DNA from: Zygotorulaspora mrakii
Lineage: Eukaryota > Ascomycota > Saccharomycetes > Saccharomycetales > Saccharomycetaceae
Length of the DNA: 64,000 nucleotides
NCBI RefSeq assembly: GCF_013402915.1
Contig: NC_050719.1
Location: 1,488,001-1,552,000 of the forward strand
Reading direction: 5' to 3'
The notes below the pieces were generated by a model. The model searched no databases, was not told the DNA's origin, and worked only from the letters and a program-made list of their open reading frames with translations. Both the position numbers and the translations under genes were made by a program. This document shows, one piece after another, positions 39,805 through 48,798 of this stretch (position 1 is the first letter of the stretch; each line of letters begins with the position of its first letter).

Positions 39805-40890
39805 ATGGACGTCAACGAAACAATACGATGCGCGTGCCGGCTGCATTCCGAACCGCTATCGGAGGAGCCACTAGACGCCATTATAAAGAGGTATGAAGGT
39901 CCCGATCTGGTTAAGAAAATGCATGAGCCCGCTGCCGATCTAGATTTCGGTACCAAATTTATCCGGAAACATGAAGAGTTCATCCCTCTTGGAAGCAATT
40001 TCCCCAGTGTTGAGATCAATGGAGGAAGATTGAGGTGCTGTCACAATCTTAGAAAAGGAACTTCAGCCAGTGCGGAAAAAGAACAACTATTTGTCCTTCT
40101 TCATGGGTTAGGTGGAAATATGGAGCAATTTGAGCCCCTTATGAGACTACTTGATAGCGAAGATAAGAAGTTTGTAGCAATCGATCTACCTGGATTCGGT
40201 AAAAGTGACGAGTGGGCGAACTACTTAATGGATAATGTAGTAAAAGCTGTTCATCATACAGTGATTTTACTTTTCAGCATGTATCAGAGCTATAGCAAGC
40301 TCACAATGGTAGGTCATTCAGCAGGTTGCTATATCCTAATTCATTTTTTAACTAATTATCAAAACAGCTTCCAGTTTGGCAAATGCGTGTTATTGGCACC
40401 GCCCAAGCGCACAGTAGATGTGTTATCTAAGGAAAATCATCTAATACAATTTGGCCTGAAAGCAATCTCGAAAATTCCATGGATCCTGGATATTTACAGA
40501 GAACGGTTTGACCAGAACAAAGGTTTAGCGAGTTCAGGCATCAGCCGTTTTTTTTATCGCGATGGAGATATTACAAACAAATATAGAAAATTATGGCAAT
40601 TCCATAACAATATTCAAATCAAGAGTCGAAGTCTTTGGAACTATCTCTTGGGTTGGCAAGAAATCAACTGGTCAAAAGTTGATAGTACATTAACAACGGT
40701 TTCTATCGTGATTATGTGCGGCGCAAATGACGTCGTAACACCTCTAAGTAATGCCCAGGATATGTTAAAGTGTTTTACCAATGCGCAAGATAAAAATCTA
40801 ATCGTGATTCCTGAATGTGGCCACAATCTGACGTTCGATTATCCTGAGCTTTTCCTTGCAAATTTTTCTCAGGCCGTTCTAAGTAATTGA
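39805..40890 (+). CDS. LDH1: Lipid-droplet serine hydrolase Ldh1 (alpha/beta hydrolase)
   Basis: A 361-residue alpha/beta hydrolase with esterase and triacylglycerol lipase activity in S. cerevisiae (YBR204C). The oxyanion segment LLHGLGGN (98-105), the nucleophile elbow GHSAG (170-174, Ser172), the acid in CGANDVV (Asp309) and His340 in ECGHNLTF complete a catalytic triad. The open frame begins at a GTG, but the first ATG is at 39805. The protein ends VLSN, so no C-terminal peroxisomal signal is visible. From 40704 onward its 3' part lies in the tandem duplication, so a second copy of residues 301-361 exists at 43346-43532. Confidence 0.88.
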   Translation: MDVNETIRCACRLHSEPLSEEPLDAIIKRYEGPDLVKKMHEPAADLDFGTKFIRKHEEFIPLGSNFPSVEINGGRLRCCHNLRKGTSASAEKEQLFVLLHGLGGNMEQFEPLMRLLDSEDKKFVAIDLPGFGKSDEWANYLMDNVVKAVHHTVILLFSMYQSYSKLTMVGHSAGCYILIHFLTNYQNSFQFGKCVLLAPPKRTVDVLSKENHLIQFGLKAISKIPWILDIYRERFDQNKGLASSGISRFFYRDGDITNKYRKLWQFHNNIQIKSRSLWNYLLGWQEINWSKVDSTLTTVSIVIMCGANDVVTPLSNAQDMLKCFTNAQDKNLIVIPECGHNLTFDYPELFLANFSQAVLSN

Positions 40891-41084
40891 AAAACCGTTC
40901 AATTTCCTCTAAATTAGGTCTTTCATATTTGACGAGGCTTTGCAAGTACGACAGGGTAGACAGAATTTTTTTGACCATTTTATTATAGTAACATAACATA
41001 TCTCATACTAACATATCTCATACTAGCATAACTATATACTTTCCTGTGAAACGATGAATATAATTTATAATTGGACGCTCGAAT

Positions 41085-42575
41085 CTACAACTTAATCCTC
41101 ACAGTCTTAACGTTAGTATAACCTTCGTACACTTCTTTACCCATTTCTCTACCGTAACCACTTTGCTTGAAACCTCCGAATGGTAGGCGTGAATCAAAGT
41201 CGTTGTAGGTGTTGATCCAAACTGTGCCTGCTTCCAACTGCCTGGCGACTTTCATGGCTGTAGACAAATTTTTAGTTTCTACGGCTGAAGCTAGACCATA
41301 CTCAGAGTCGTTGGCTAACTTTACAGCTTCTTCCAGAGTCTTGAATTTAGAAATGACAACTACAGGGCCGAAAATCTCTTCCTTAACAATTCTCATATCC
41401 TCATTGGTATCGTAAAAAACTGTTGGTGAAATAAAGTATCCTTTACCACCGATGCTTTCTCCACCAAATATTTTGGCACCCTCTTCTTTCCCTAATTTAA
41501 TGTACTCTTGGATAGTCTCATACTGCTGTTTGTTTGTGATGGCTCCTTGGAAGTTACTAGTATCGAACGGATCTCCTATTTTTACCTTTGTCTCAACATA
41601 TTCCTTGAAACCTTTGATGATTTTATCGTATATCCCCTCTTGTACGTATATACGCGATCCTGCACTGCAGACTTGGCCAGCATTTGCAAGAATACCAGTG
41701 ACCAAATTTGGTACAGTTTCTTCGACATCAACATCGTCAAAAACTAAATGAGCAGATTTTCCTCCAAGTTCCATGGTAACTTTTTTCAAATTAGCCTTCG
41801 CTGCATCAACAGCAGTACTTCTGCCAACAGATGTGGAACCGGTAAAGGCAACCTTTCTTATCCTCTTGTGGTTAGTGATTGCAGAGCCAACTTTACTACC
41901 GGAACCAGTCAAAATATTAATTACACCACTTGGAAATCCAGCCTTTTTTATCAGAGATGCTACGAAAAGTGCATTCAATGGGGTAACAGAGGCGGGCTTT
42001 AGAATTACTGTGTTCCCCATTGCTAGAGCTGGCGCGATCTTCCAAATCATCATCATTAATGGAAAATTCCATGGAATGATTTGACCACAAACCCCAACAG
42101 GATGATGGGTCGTGAAATTTACATGAGTATCGCCCGAATTGACAACCCTGCCATCTATTTTGTCCGCATACGCAGCTGCATCTCTAAGACAGTTAATGGA
42201 GAGTAACACATCACCTTCTGATAGTGCTAATGTTTTACCATTGTCAGCGGTCTCAATGGATTTGATAAGATCGATACTTTCTTCGATCAGATCTGCCAAC
42301 TTGTAAAGATGAACCGCCCTTTTCTTTGGATCCTGAGTAGACCACTCACTGTAGAAAGCCTTTTCGGCAATCTCAACAGCATAGTCTACATCCCTTTCAT
42401 CACCAGCGGCGATATCGGCTAGCTTTTCATTGGTTGAAGGGTTCTCTACTTCACGGGTATCACCAGACTGTGCTTCCACAAATTCATTCCCAATAAAAAG
42501 ACCGGTTGGTTGCTCGTACTCCAACCCGTTAGGTAATGTGATGCTCACAGGTTTGGCCTGTTTATAGTTCGTCAT
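41085..42575 (-). CDS. ALD6: Cytosolic aldehyde dehydrogenase Ald6, copy 1
   Basis: A 496-residue NAD(P)+-dependent acetaldehyde dehydrogenase. Ald6 makes cytosolic acetate, the source of acetyl-CoA, and supplies NADPH. Catalytic Cys303 lies in [12 protein letters not shown] and the general base Glu269 in VTMELGGKS. The cofactor segment is [10 protein letters not shown]. The N-terminus ([19 protein letters not shown]) has no mitochondrial presequence and matches Ald6, not Ald4/Ald5. The S. cerevisiae position, beside MFM1 (YPL060-061), is kept. This copy encodes Ile at residue 333, whereas copy 2 encodes Val; otherwise the proteins are identical. Confidence 0.96.
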   Translation of the reverse strand: MTNYKQAKPVSITLPNGLEYEQPTGLFIGNEFVEAQSGDTREVENPSTNEKLADIAAGDERDVDYAVEIAEKAFYSEWSTQDPKKRAVHLYKLADLIEESIDLIKSIETADNGKTLALSEGDVLLSINCLRDAAAYADKIDGRVVNSGDTHVNFTTHHPVGVCGQIIPWNFPLMMMIWKIAPALAMGNTVILKPASVTPLNALFVASLIKKAGFPSGVINILTGSGSKVGSAITNHKRIRKVAFTGSTSVGRSTAVDAAKANLKKVTMELGGKSAHLVFDDVDVEETVPNLVTGILANAGQVCSAGSRIYVQEGIYDKIIKGFKEYVETKVKIGDPFDTSNFQGAITNKQQYETIQEYIKLGKEEGAKIFGGESIGGKGYFISPTVFYDTNEDMRIVKEEIFGPVVVISKFKTLEEAVKLANDSEYGLASAVETKNLSTAMKVARQLEAGTVWINTYNDFDSRLPFGGFKQSGYGREMGKEVYEGYTNVKTVRIKL

Positions 42576-43106
42576 TTTGGTCTGTCTTAATATCTATGTT
42601 AAAATCCAAGAACAATCTTCAATAGTTTAAATTCTCTAAGCAAACCCAATTCTTTCATACACATTGTAGGAATAATTCCCTTTATATATCAAATCGCTGA
42701 GGGAGGACCTTCGCAGAATCGTATTATTAATCATGATCGGTTTAGTTGCTATTGCTATTTCCCTCCGAGTAAATCACTACCTTGCTTTTGCATCTCCATG
42801 AGGACAAGACAATCGTCATTGTATTAAAGTTCCACCCTTTGTTGTCCTTGTTTTGCATACTTAATTTGCTTTTCAACCTTATTACGCATTGCAAGTGCTG
42901 GAGCAAAAATGAAAAAAAGACGCAATTTCGGATTCATCAACAGAATCTGCAATTAGACAGCTGAAAAAACTTGGAAGAGCCGTTTAACGACTGAGTAGGG
43001 GATAAATAGTGGATGTCTGTGGCATGCTATGGAAAATTTATCTATAATGTTAGAAATGATTTATGTATTGCATTAAGGTAGGTAGGTGGTGCCTGTAATT
43101 CGGAAG
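42576..43106. other. ALD6 copy 1 upstream region
   Basis: This 531 bp region upstream of copy 1 is repeated, identical as far as I can see, upstream of copy 2 (45218-45748). Both ALD6 genes therefore have the same proximal promoter. A TATA-like ttatatat lies about 110 bp from the start. A 60-codon open frame in each copy is a chance frame. Confidence 0.7.
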
Positions 43107-43345
43107 TTACCATAGTTGGAGCAGTTCGAATAGATCGATTCTTCCAGCTCTTGGTACACCAGCCTCGTAAGATACTGCTCTTCTCACCTCGTCACACATA
43201 ATATTATGTGCACAGGATAGTACGGCTATGTCGTGGTTATCATCGGCCCCCTTGATGTCATCGCGAACTACTTGAGCGATATTTGGTCTAGAGTCCCTGA
43301 ATTCGACATGGGGCAGCTCCTTGAATATTCTCTCGGTTCTATCAA
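43107..43345 (-). pseudogene. 3' fragment of the ferric reductase gene (duplication copy)
   Basis: The last 239 bp (about 79 codons) of the FRE gene at 45749-47928, copied into the middle of the duplication. It has no start, heme domain or nucleotide-binding segments other than the C-terminal tail (ending ELLQLW). It joins the LDH1 fragment at 43345/43346. Confidence 0.93.
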
Positions 43346-43532
43346 TATCGTGATTATGTGCGGCGCAAATGACGTCGTAACACCTCTAAGTAATGCCCAG
43401 GATATGTTAAAGTGTTTTACCAATGCGCAAGATAAAAATCTAATCGTGATTCCTGAATGTGGCCACAATCTGACGTTCGATTATCCTGAGCTTTTCCTTG
43501 CAAATTTTTCTCAGGCCGTTCTAAGTAATTGA
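43346..43532 (+). pseudogene. 3' fragment of LDH1 (duplication copy)
   Basis: The last 61 codons and stop of LDH1, including the acid and histidine of the triad but not the nucleophile Ser. On the forward strand it continues in frame with antisense FRE sequence to its left, giving a short chimeric open frame from an ATG at 43308. Confidence 0.93.
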
Positions 43533-43726
43533 AAAACCGTTCAATTTCCTCTAAATTAGGTCTTTCATATTTGACGAGGCTTTGCAAGTACGACAGGGTA
43601 GACAGAATTTTTTTGACCATTTTATTATAGTAACATAACATATCTCATACTAACATATCTCATACTAGCATAACTATATACTTTCCTGTGAAACGATGAA
43701 TATAATTTATAATTGGACGCTCGAAT

Positions 43727-45217
43727 CTACAACTTAATCCTCACAGTCTTAACGTTAGTATAACCTTCGTACACTTCTTTACCCATTTCTCTACCGTAAC
43801 CACTTTGCTTGAAACCTCCGAATGGTAGGCGTGAATCAAAGTCGTTGTAGGTGTTGATCCAAACTGTGCCTGCTTCCAACTGCCTGGCGACTTTCATGGC
43901 TGTAGACAAATTTTTAGTTTCTACGGCTGAAGCTAGACCATACTCAGAGTCGTTGGCTAACTTTACAGCTTCTTCCAGAGTCTTGAATTTAGAAATGACA
44001 ACTACAGGGCCGAAAATCTCTTCCTTAACAATTCTCATATCCTCATTGGTATCGTAAAAAACTGTTGGTGAAATAAAGTATCCTTTACCACCGATGCTTT
44101 CTCCACCAAATATTTTGGCACCCTCTTCTTTCCCTAATTTAATGTACTCTTGGATAGTCTCATACTGCTGTTTGTTTGTGATGGCTCCTTGGAAGTTACT
44201 AGTATCGAACGGATCTCCTACTTTTACCTTTGTCTCAACATATTCCTTGAAACCTTTGATGATTTTATCGTATATCCCCTCTTGTACGTATATACGCGAT
44301 CCTGCACTGCAGACTTGGCCAGCATTTGCAAGAATACCAGTGACCAAATTTGGTACAGTTTCTTCGACATCAACATCGTCAAAAACTAAATGAGCAGATT
44401 TTCCTCCAAGTTCCATGGTAACTTTTTTCAAATTAGCCTTCGCTGCATCAACAGCAGTACTTCTGCCAACAGATGTGGAACCGGTAAAGGCAACCTTTCT
44501 TATCCTCTTGTGGTTAGTGATTGCAGAGCCAACTTTACTACCGGAACCAGTCAAAATATTAATTACACCACTTGGAAATCCAGCCTTTTTTATCAGAGAT
44601 GCTACGAAAAGTGCATTCAATGGGGTAACAGAGGCGGGCTTTAGAATTACTGTGTTCCCCATTGCTAGAGCTGGCGCGATCTTCCAAATCATCATCATTA
44701 ATGGAAAATTCCATGGAATGATTTGACCACAAACCCCAACAGGATGATGGGTCGTGAAATTTACATGAGTATCGCCCGAATTGACAACCCTGCCATCTAT
44801 TTTGTCCGCATACGCAGCTGCATCTCTAAGACAGTTAATGGAGAGTAACACATCACCTTCTGATAGTGCTAATGTTTTACCATTGTCAGCGGTCTCAATG
44901 GATTTGATAAGATCGATACTTTCTTCGATCAGATCTGCCAACTTGTAAAGATGAACCGCCCTTTTCTTTGGATCCTGAGTAGACCACTCACTGTAGAAAG
45001 CCTTTTCGGCAATCTCAACAGCATAGTCTACATCCCTTTCATCACCAGCGGCGATATCGGCTAGCTTTTCATTGGTTGAAGGGTTCTCTACTTCACGGGT
45101 ATCACCAGACTGTGCTTCCACAAATTCATTCCCAATAAAAAGACCGGTTGGTTGCTCGTACTCCAACCCGTTAGGTAATGTGATGCTCACAGGTTTGGCC
45201 TGTTTATAGTTCGTCAT
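43727..45217 (-). CDS. ALD6: Cytosolic aldehyde dehydrogenase Ald6, copy 2
   Basis: A 496-residue copy, identical to copy 1 except Val for Ile at residue 333 (base 44221). It is complete, with catalytic Cys303 and Glu269, the same 3' flank (into an LDH1 fragment) and the same 770 bp 5' flank. This copy keeps the original upstream neighbour, the FRE gene. Doubling of an intact gene with its promoter suggests more acetaldehyde oxidation and NADPH supply, but expression cannot be inferred from sequence alone. Confidence 0.96.
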   Translation of the reverse strand: MTNYKQAKPVSITLPNGLEYEQPTGLFIGNEFVEAQSGDTREVENPSTNEKLADIAAGDERDVDYAVEIAEKAFYSEWSTQDPKKRAVHLYKLADLIEESIDLIKSIETADNGKTLALSEGDVLLSINCLRDAAAYADKIDGRVVNSGDTHVNFTTHHPVGVCGQIIPWNFPLMMMIWKIAPALAMGNTVILKPASVTPLNALFVASLIKKAGFPSGVINILTGSGSKVGSAITNHKRIRKVAFTGSTSVGRSTAVDAAKANLKKVTMELGGKSAHLVFDDVDVEETVPNLVTGILANAGQVCSAGSRIYVQEGIYDKIIKGFKEYVETKVKVGDPFDTSNFQGAITNKQQYETIQEYIKLGKEEGAKIFGGESIGGKGYFISPTVFYDTNEDMRIVKEEIFGPVVVISKFKTLEEAVKLANDSEYGLASAVETKNLSTAMKVARQLEAGTVWINTYNDFDSRLPFGGFKQSGYGREMGKEVYEGYTNVKTVRIKL

Positions 45218-45748
45218 TTTGGTCTGTCTTAATATCTATGTTAAAATCCAAGAACAATCTTCAATAGTTTAAATTCTCTAAGCAAACCCAATTCTTTCAT
45301 ACACATTGTAGGAATAATTCCCTTTATATATCAAATCGCTGAGGGAGGACCTTCGCAGAATCGTATTATTAATCATGATCGGTTTAGTTGCTATTGCTAT
45401 TTCCCTCCGAGTAAATCACTACCTTGCTTTTGCATCTCCATGAGGACAAGACAATCGTCATTGTATTAAAGTTCCACCCTTTGTTGTCCTTGTTTTGCAT
45501 ACTTAATTTGCTTTTCAACCTTATTACGCATTGCAAGTGCTGGAGCAAAAATGAAAAAAAGACGCAATTTCGGATTCATCAACAGAATCTGCAATTAGAC
45601 AGCTGAAAAAACTTGGAAGAGCCGTTTAACGACTGAGTAGGGGATAAATAGTGGATGTCTGTGGCATGCTATGGAAAATTTATCTATAATGTTAGAAATG
45701 ATTTATGTATTGCATTAAGGTAGGTAGGTGGTGCCTGTAATTCGGAAG
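45218..45748. other. ALD6 copy 2 upstream region
   Basis: The duplicate of 42576-43106. It lies between the ALD6 start and the stop codon of the FRE gene and carries the same TATA-like run. No gene is seen. Confidence 0.7.
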
Positions 45749-47928
45749 TTACCATAGTTGGAGCAGTTCGAATAGATCGATTCTTCCAGCTCTTGGTACA
45801 CCAGCCTCGTAAGATACTGCTCTTCTCACCTCGTCACACATAATATTATGTGCACAGGATAGTACGGCTATGTCGTGGTTATCATCGGCCCCCTTGATGT
45901 CATCGCGAACTACTTGAGCGATATTTGGTCTAGAGTCCCTGAATTCGACATGGGGCAGCTCCTTGAATATTCTCTCGGTTCTATCAATTGCATGTAATTC
46001 ATTTGTCGAATCTTCGCTTACTTTCAGCTGGTTTTTATCGGAGTTTGACTCGGTGACACTCTCAGTTGATGATTTGGTGGAAACCAGGGTTGATGTAGTC
46101 TGTGCAAACTTGTTGTCAATTTTTAACTCATGGTATTTGGTGACGTATACAATTGTTTCGACAAAGTCGTATTGTTGCAGTTGTTTCAATTCTTCCAAAA
46201 ACCAATCAAGACTGTCCCAGTGTCTTATGACCCAATAAAACTTGACATATTTGGTTTTACTCCTGCCTGCCTTCTTGTGCTTGGCAATATCAGCAACATA
46301 CTCGTAAATGCCCGGTATACCATTACCGCCACTTATCATGAGAACCTCATCGTATGCATAGGCCTGCTTATATTCTCCGTAAAACCCTTCTACAGCAACC
46401 TTGATTTGTAAAGTATGGCTGGGTTCCTGCAGTAATTTATCGTGCAGTCTTTTGGTGACACCTTTTTTAATCTTTATCAAAAATTTTTGTTTACCGTTGT
46501 CATCTTCAATAACGGTGAAGGGGTGAGATTGAAACCACAACCAGCTCTTTAAGAAATAAACATAACCGAATGATCCAGGTAGTGGCTTTTGCAATCTAAA
46601 TCCGTGAGGCATTGTCAATACCAAAATATCATCTGAAATCAAATTTACTTCGGCAGTCTTAATACCAAATTTAGCGATTCTCGCTATTCTAGTGAATCTG
46701 TCGAAACACCAAATGGCTGCGCACGCGTAAGTCCAGGCTCCATAGTCCCAATATACCATGTGAATCCATGAACCGGCCAGAAATAGGATGGCCATACTTA
46801 TATGAACATAAAGGAAAATCTCATATGAGTAAGCACGGAAAATCCCGAGCGACTGGACAAGCATGACACTACCAGCAACGCTGGCAACAGCACCTAGACG
46901 CCACCAGTTTGTACTGATTCTGTATGAATACAGTCCAAGCCAGCCTGAATTAATAGCAAATACAAGAGAGTGAACAATCACGGTTAACATCGTGATCCGT
47001 GCTAGCCACTTGTGGAATGTCAGAAATGTTGATTGTTTCCATCCAGTTACCCATAAAAAGAAATTGTTACGACCGGCAAATAAATATGTTGGGAGCATTA
47101 GAAAAGCAGATACATACCCGATCTGTCACCAATGAATCTTGTTAGCTGAATTCTGTTTATTCTCCAAATAATACTCCTGCGGTAGATATGTAAGTTTAGA
47201 GTTTCTGCAAAAATGGCCAGAACGAAAAATACGAACATAACTATTGCCTCAAACCTTGTTGGGATAAAGCCTCCAAAACGACCTTCCGCTGTATGTCTTC
47301 CATTCAATAAAGCAGGTAGTGTGACATTCTTCCTCCACCAACGTAAAGGTCTTAATTGACTTACAGCTCTTTTTAGACGTAGAGAAAATCTTGGGAACAT
47401 TCTTGATCCCCAGTGATCAATTCCACCTAGCACTAGTAAGACTGCCCAGAACCCAAGCAAACCGGATCCCCACGCAAGACTATTAAACATGTTATCCCTA
47501 TAGTGCTTTTGAGATTCATATGCTATGTTGAACTGAGTCCTGTTAAAATACACTGGAAAATTGACATATTTCGATCTGTTAAAGTTTGGTATTGTTGATG
47601 TATTCACTAGGTAATTTGTGACGTTATCATATGCTCTGTCCATCATTTCCGGAGTAATCGTAGGACACGCGTTTCTTAAATATCTCTGCACTTGCCTTCT
47701 TTCTCTATCATTCGATGCATTTTCGTACCCACAATAAATAAACGAACCTAATGCATTGACATCAACACACGGACAGAAAGTGAAACCTCTAGCTCTCGGC
47801 CTGCATAAGGTTGCTTGAACTGAATTACCACAACCGTACCCAATAAGCGTACCTCTTGGAGCCTTCAAATATACAGCAAAGACACCTGACAGTAGTTGAC
47901 AGACCAAGAAGACGGAAGTAATCCTCAT
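45749..47928 (-). pseudogene. Ferric/cupric reductase (FRE2-FRE6 type) split by a frameshift
   Basis: Two open frames make one reductase. The 5' part (47928-47098, 276 codons) has a signal peptide, a Cys-containing N-terminal domain and the first membrane segments. The 3' part (47098-45749, 449 codons) has the heme-ligand helices (FHKWLARITMLTVIVHS; LYVHISMAILFLAGSWIH), the FAD motif HPFTV, the NADPH motif GGNGIPG and the C-terminal SCAHNIMCDE. Together they give about 725 residues, the normal length. Alignment to the family is restored by one extra base at a C run (47117-47119; GGG on the coding strand), so a one-base deletion is likely. The stop of the first part overlaps the ATG of the second (TAATG). 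A sequencing error in the run would make this an intact gene. The S. cerevisiae counterpart within FRE2-FRE6 is unclear. Confidence 0.85.
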
Positions 47929-48302
47929 TGTAGTGCTTATTACTTATTTTACAGAGATCATATTGCAACTTCGAAGAAAATTTAAAGATTTCAAGGACTC
48001 GGTAAAATGGAGGAAGCCTCTTAATTTATATCAAGTGAGCATTGGATCATCACCCAACGTCTTTAACGGATTTCTCCTGACAGGTTCATTGAAAAGATTT
48101 TTCATTGTGAGAGAATGCAATGGTACACAGTACATTTTTTTCGCGAGACCTCCGAAGATGAGCAAAATGGTACTCGATTCTTGCCCTGGGTTCATGTAGA
48201 TAGATCCATGAATGCTGCGAATATTGGATGAATCTGCCGAAGTCCATGGGCAAAGAAGTTGAAAATGGAAAGCCGCATCCCCACCTGATGATGTTACAAT
48301 CT

Positions 48303-48309
48303 TGCACCC
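48303..48309 (+). promoter_or_regulatory. Aft-type core site TGCACCC upstream of FRE
   Basis: This is the core of the Aft1/Aft2 site (YRCACCC) 375 bp before the FRE start; the last consensus position is T rather than a purine. FRE genes are Aft targets in S. cerevisiae. Confidence 0.35.
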
Positions 48310-48611
48310 TTTTCTGTTATGAAAATCGACGTTCTCTTACTTAACTAATGCTATTTTTGAAGGAAGATGGTTGGGCCGCTAATGCCGACAGTTACACCGT
48401 TGAGCCTTTCGTACAATATTCAGTTACCAAATGAGACCAGCGGATAAACCATCAGGTACTCTTTCTGATGTTCCAAATTGTGCTCTTCCACAACAGCGGA
48501 AAGAATACAAGAAGAATGCAGAGGGCAGCCATTGCGCAAACGATCAATGTTAGGACAGCCTTGAAGCCTTGAAATGCAAATAGGTACGTACCTATGTGGA
48601 CCCTGAAATTC

Positions 48612-48619
48612 TGGGTGCG
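48612..48619 (-). promoter_or_regulatory. Aft-type site CGCACCCA (reverse strand) upstream of FRE
   Basis: A full match to YRCACCCR on the FRE strand, about 685 bp before the start, identical to the octamer before FTH1. The distance is large, so function is uncertain. Confidence 0.33.
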
Positions 48620-48798
48620 ATTTCATGTTTTTACCCTTTTAGTCATTTCCTTCTAGAAGGCTCGAAAAAAGCGAGTGGTGGGGTGAAACGGAGCGTGAAG
48701 AAATGAAAAGAAAAAAAGAATAAAATGCAGAAATACAGCGCGTTTGAACTGGACACACCAATGAGATTCTAATTCATGAGGATGAGAGGATATGAATA

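Larger units (their letters stand above)
40704..43345. repeat. Tandem duplication, copy 1 (2,642 bp)
   Basis: The unit runs from inside LDH1 (codon 300), through its 3' end, the whole ALD6 gene and its upstream region, to a point 239 bp inside the 3' end of the neighbouring ferric reductase gene. It is repeated head-to-tail directly after itself. Every aligned base I compared is identical except one (41579 T against 44221 C). Confidence 0.95.
43346..45987. repeat. Tandem duplication, copy 2 (2,642 bp)
   Basis: The second unit follows the first without a gap. At the junction the FRE sequence (…ctatcaat) passes into LDH1 sequence (tatcgtg…) with only one shared base, T. The right edge at 45987 runs on into the rest of the FRE gene. 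The ancestral single-copy order is LDH1-ALD6-FRE. Confidence 0.95.
47929..48798. other. FRE upstream region and SKT5 3' flank
   Basis: 870 bp without a recognisable gene. It contains TGCACCC at 48303-48309 and, on the reverse strand, CGCACCCA at 48612-48619, both of the Aft type. An A/G-rich stretch at 48700-48720 lies near the SKT5 end. Confidence 0.55.

Noticed and set aside
42782..45606. 60-codon frames upstream of both ALD6 copies (42782-42964 and 45424-45606)
   Set aside because: They are identical because of the duplication, lie in promoter DNA and have no recognisable product.
47060..47125. Intron in the FRE gene starting at a GTATGT near 47119
   Set aside because: There is no proper branch point, and splicing to the next AG would remove conserved residues (LFAGRNN). 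A one-base deletion explains the break better.
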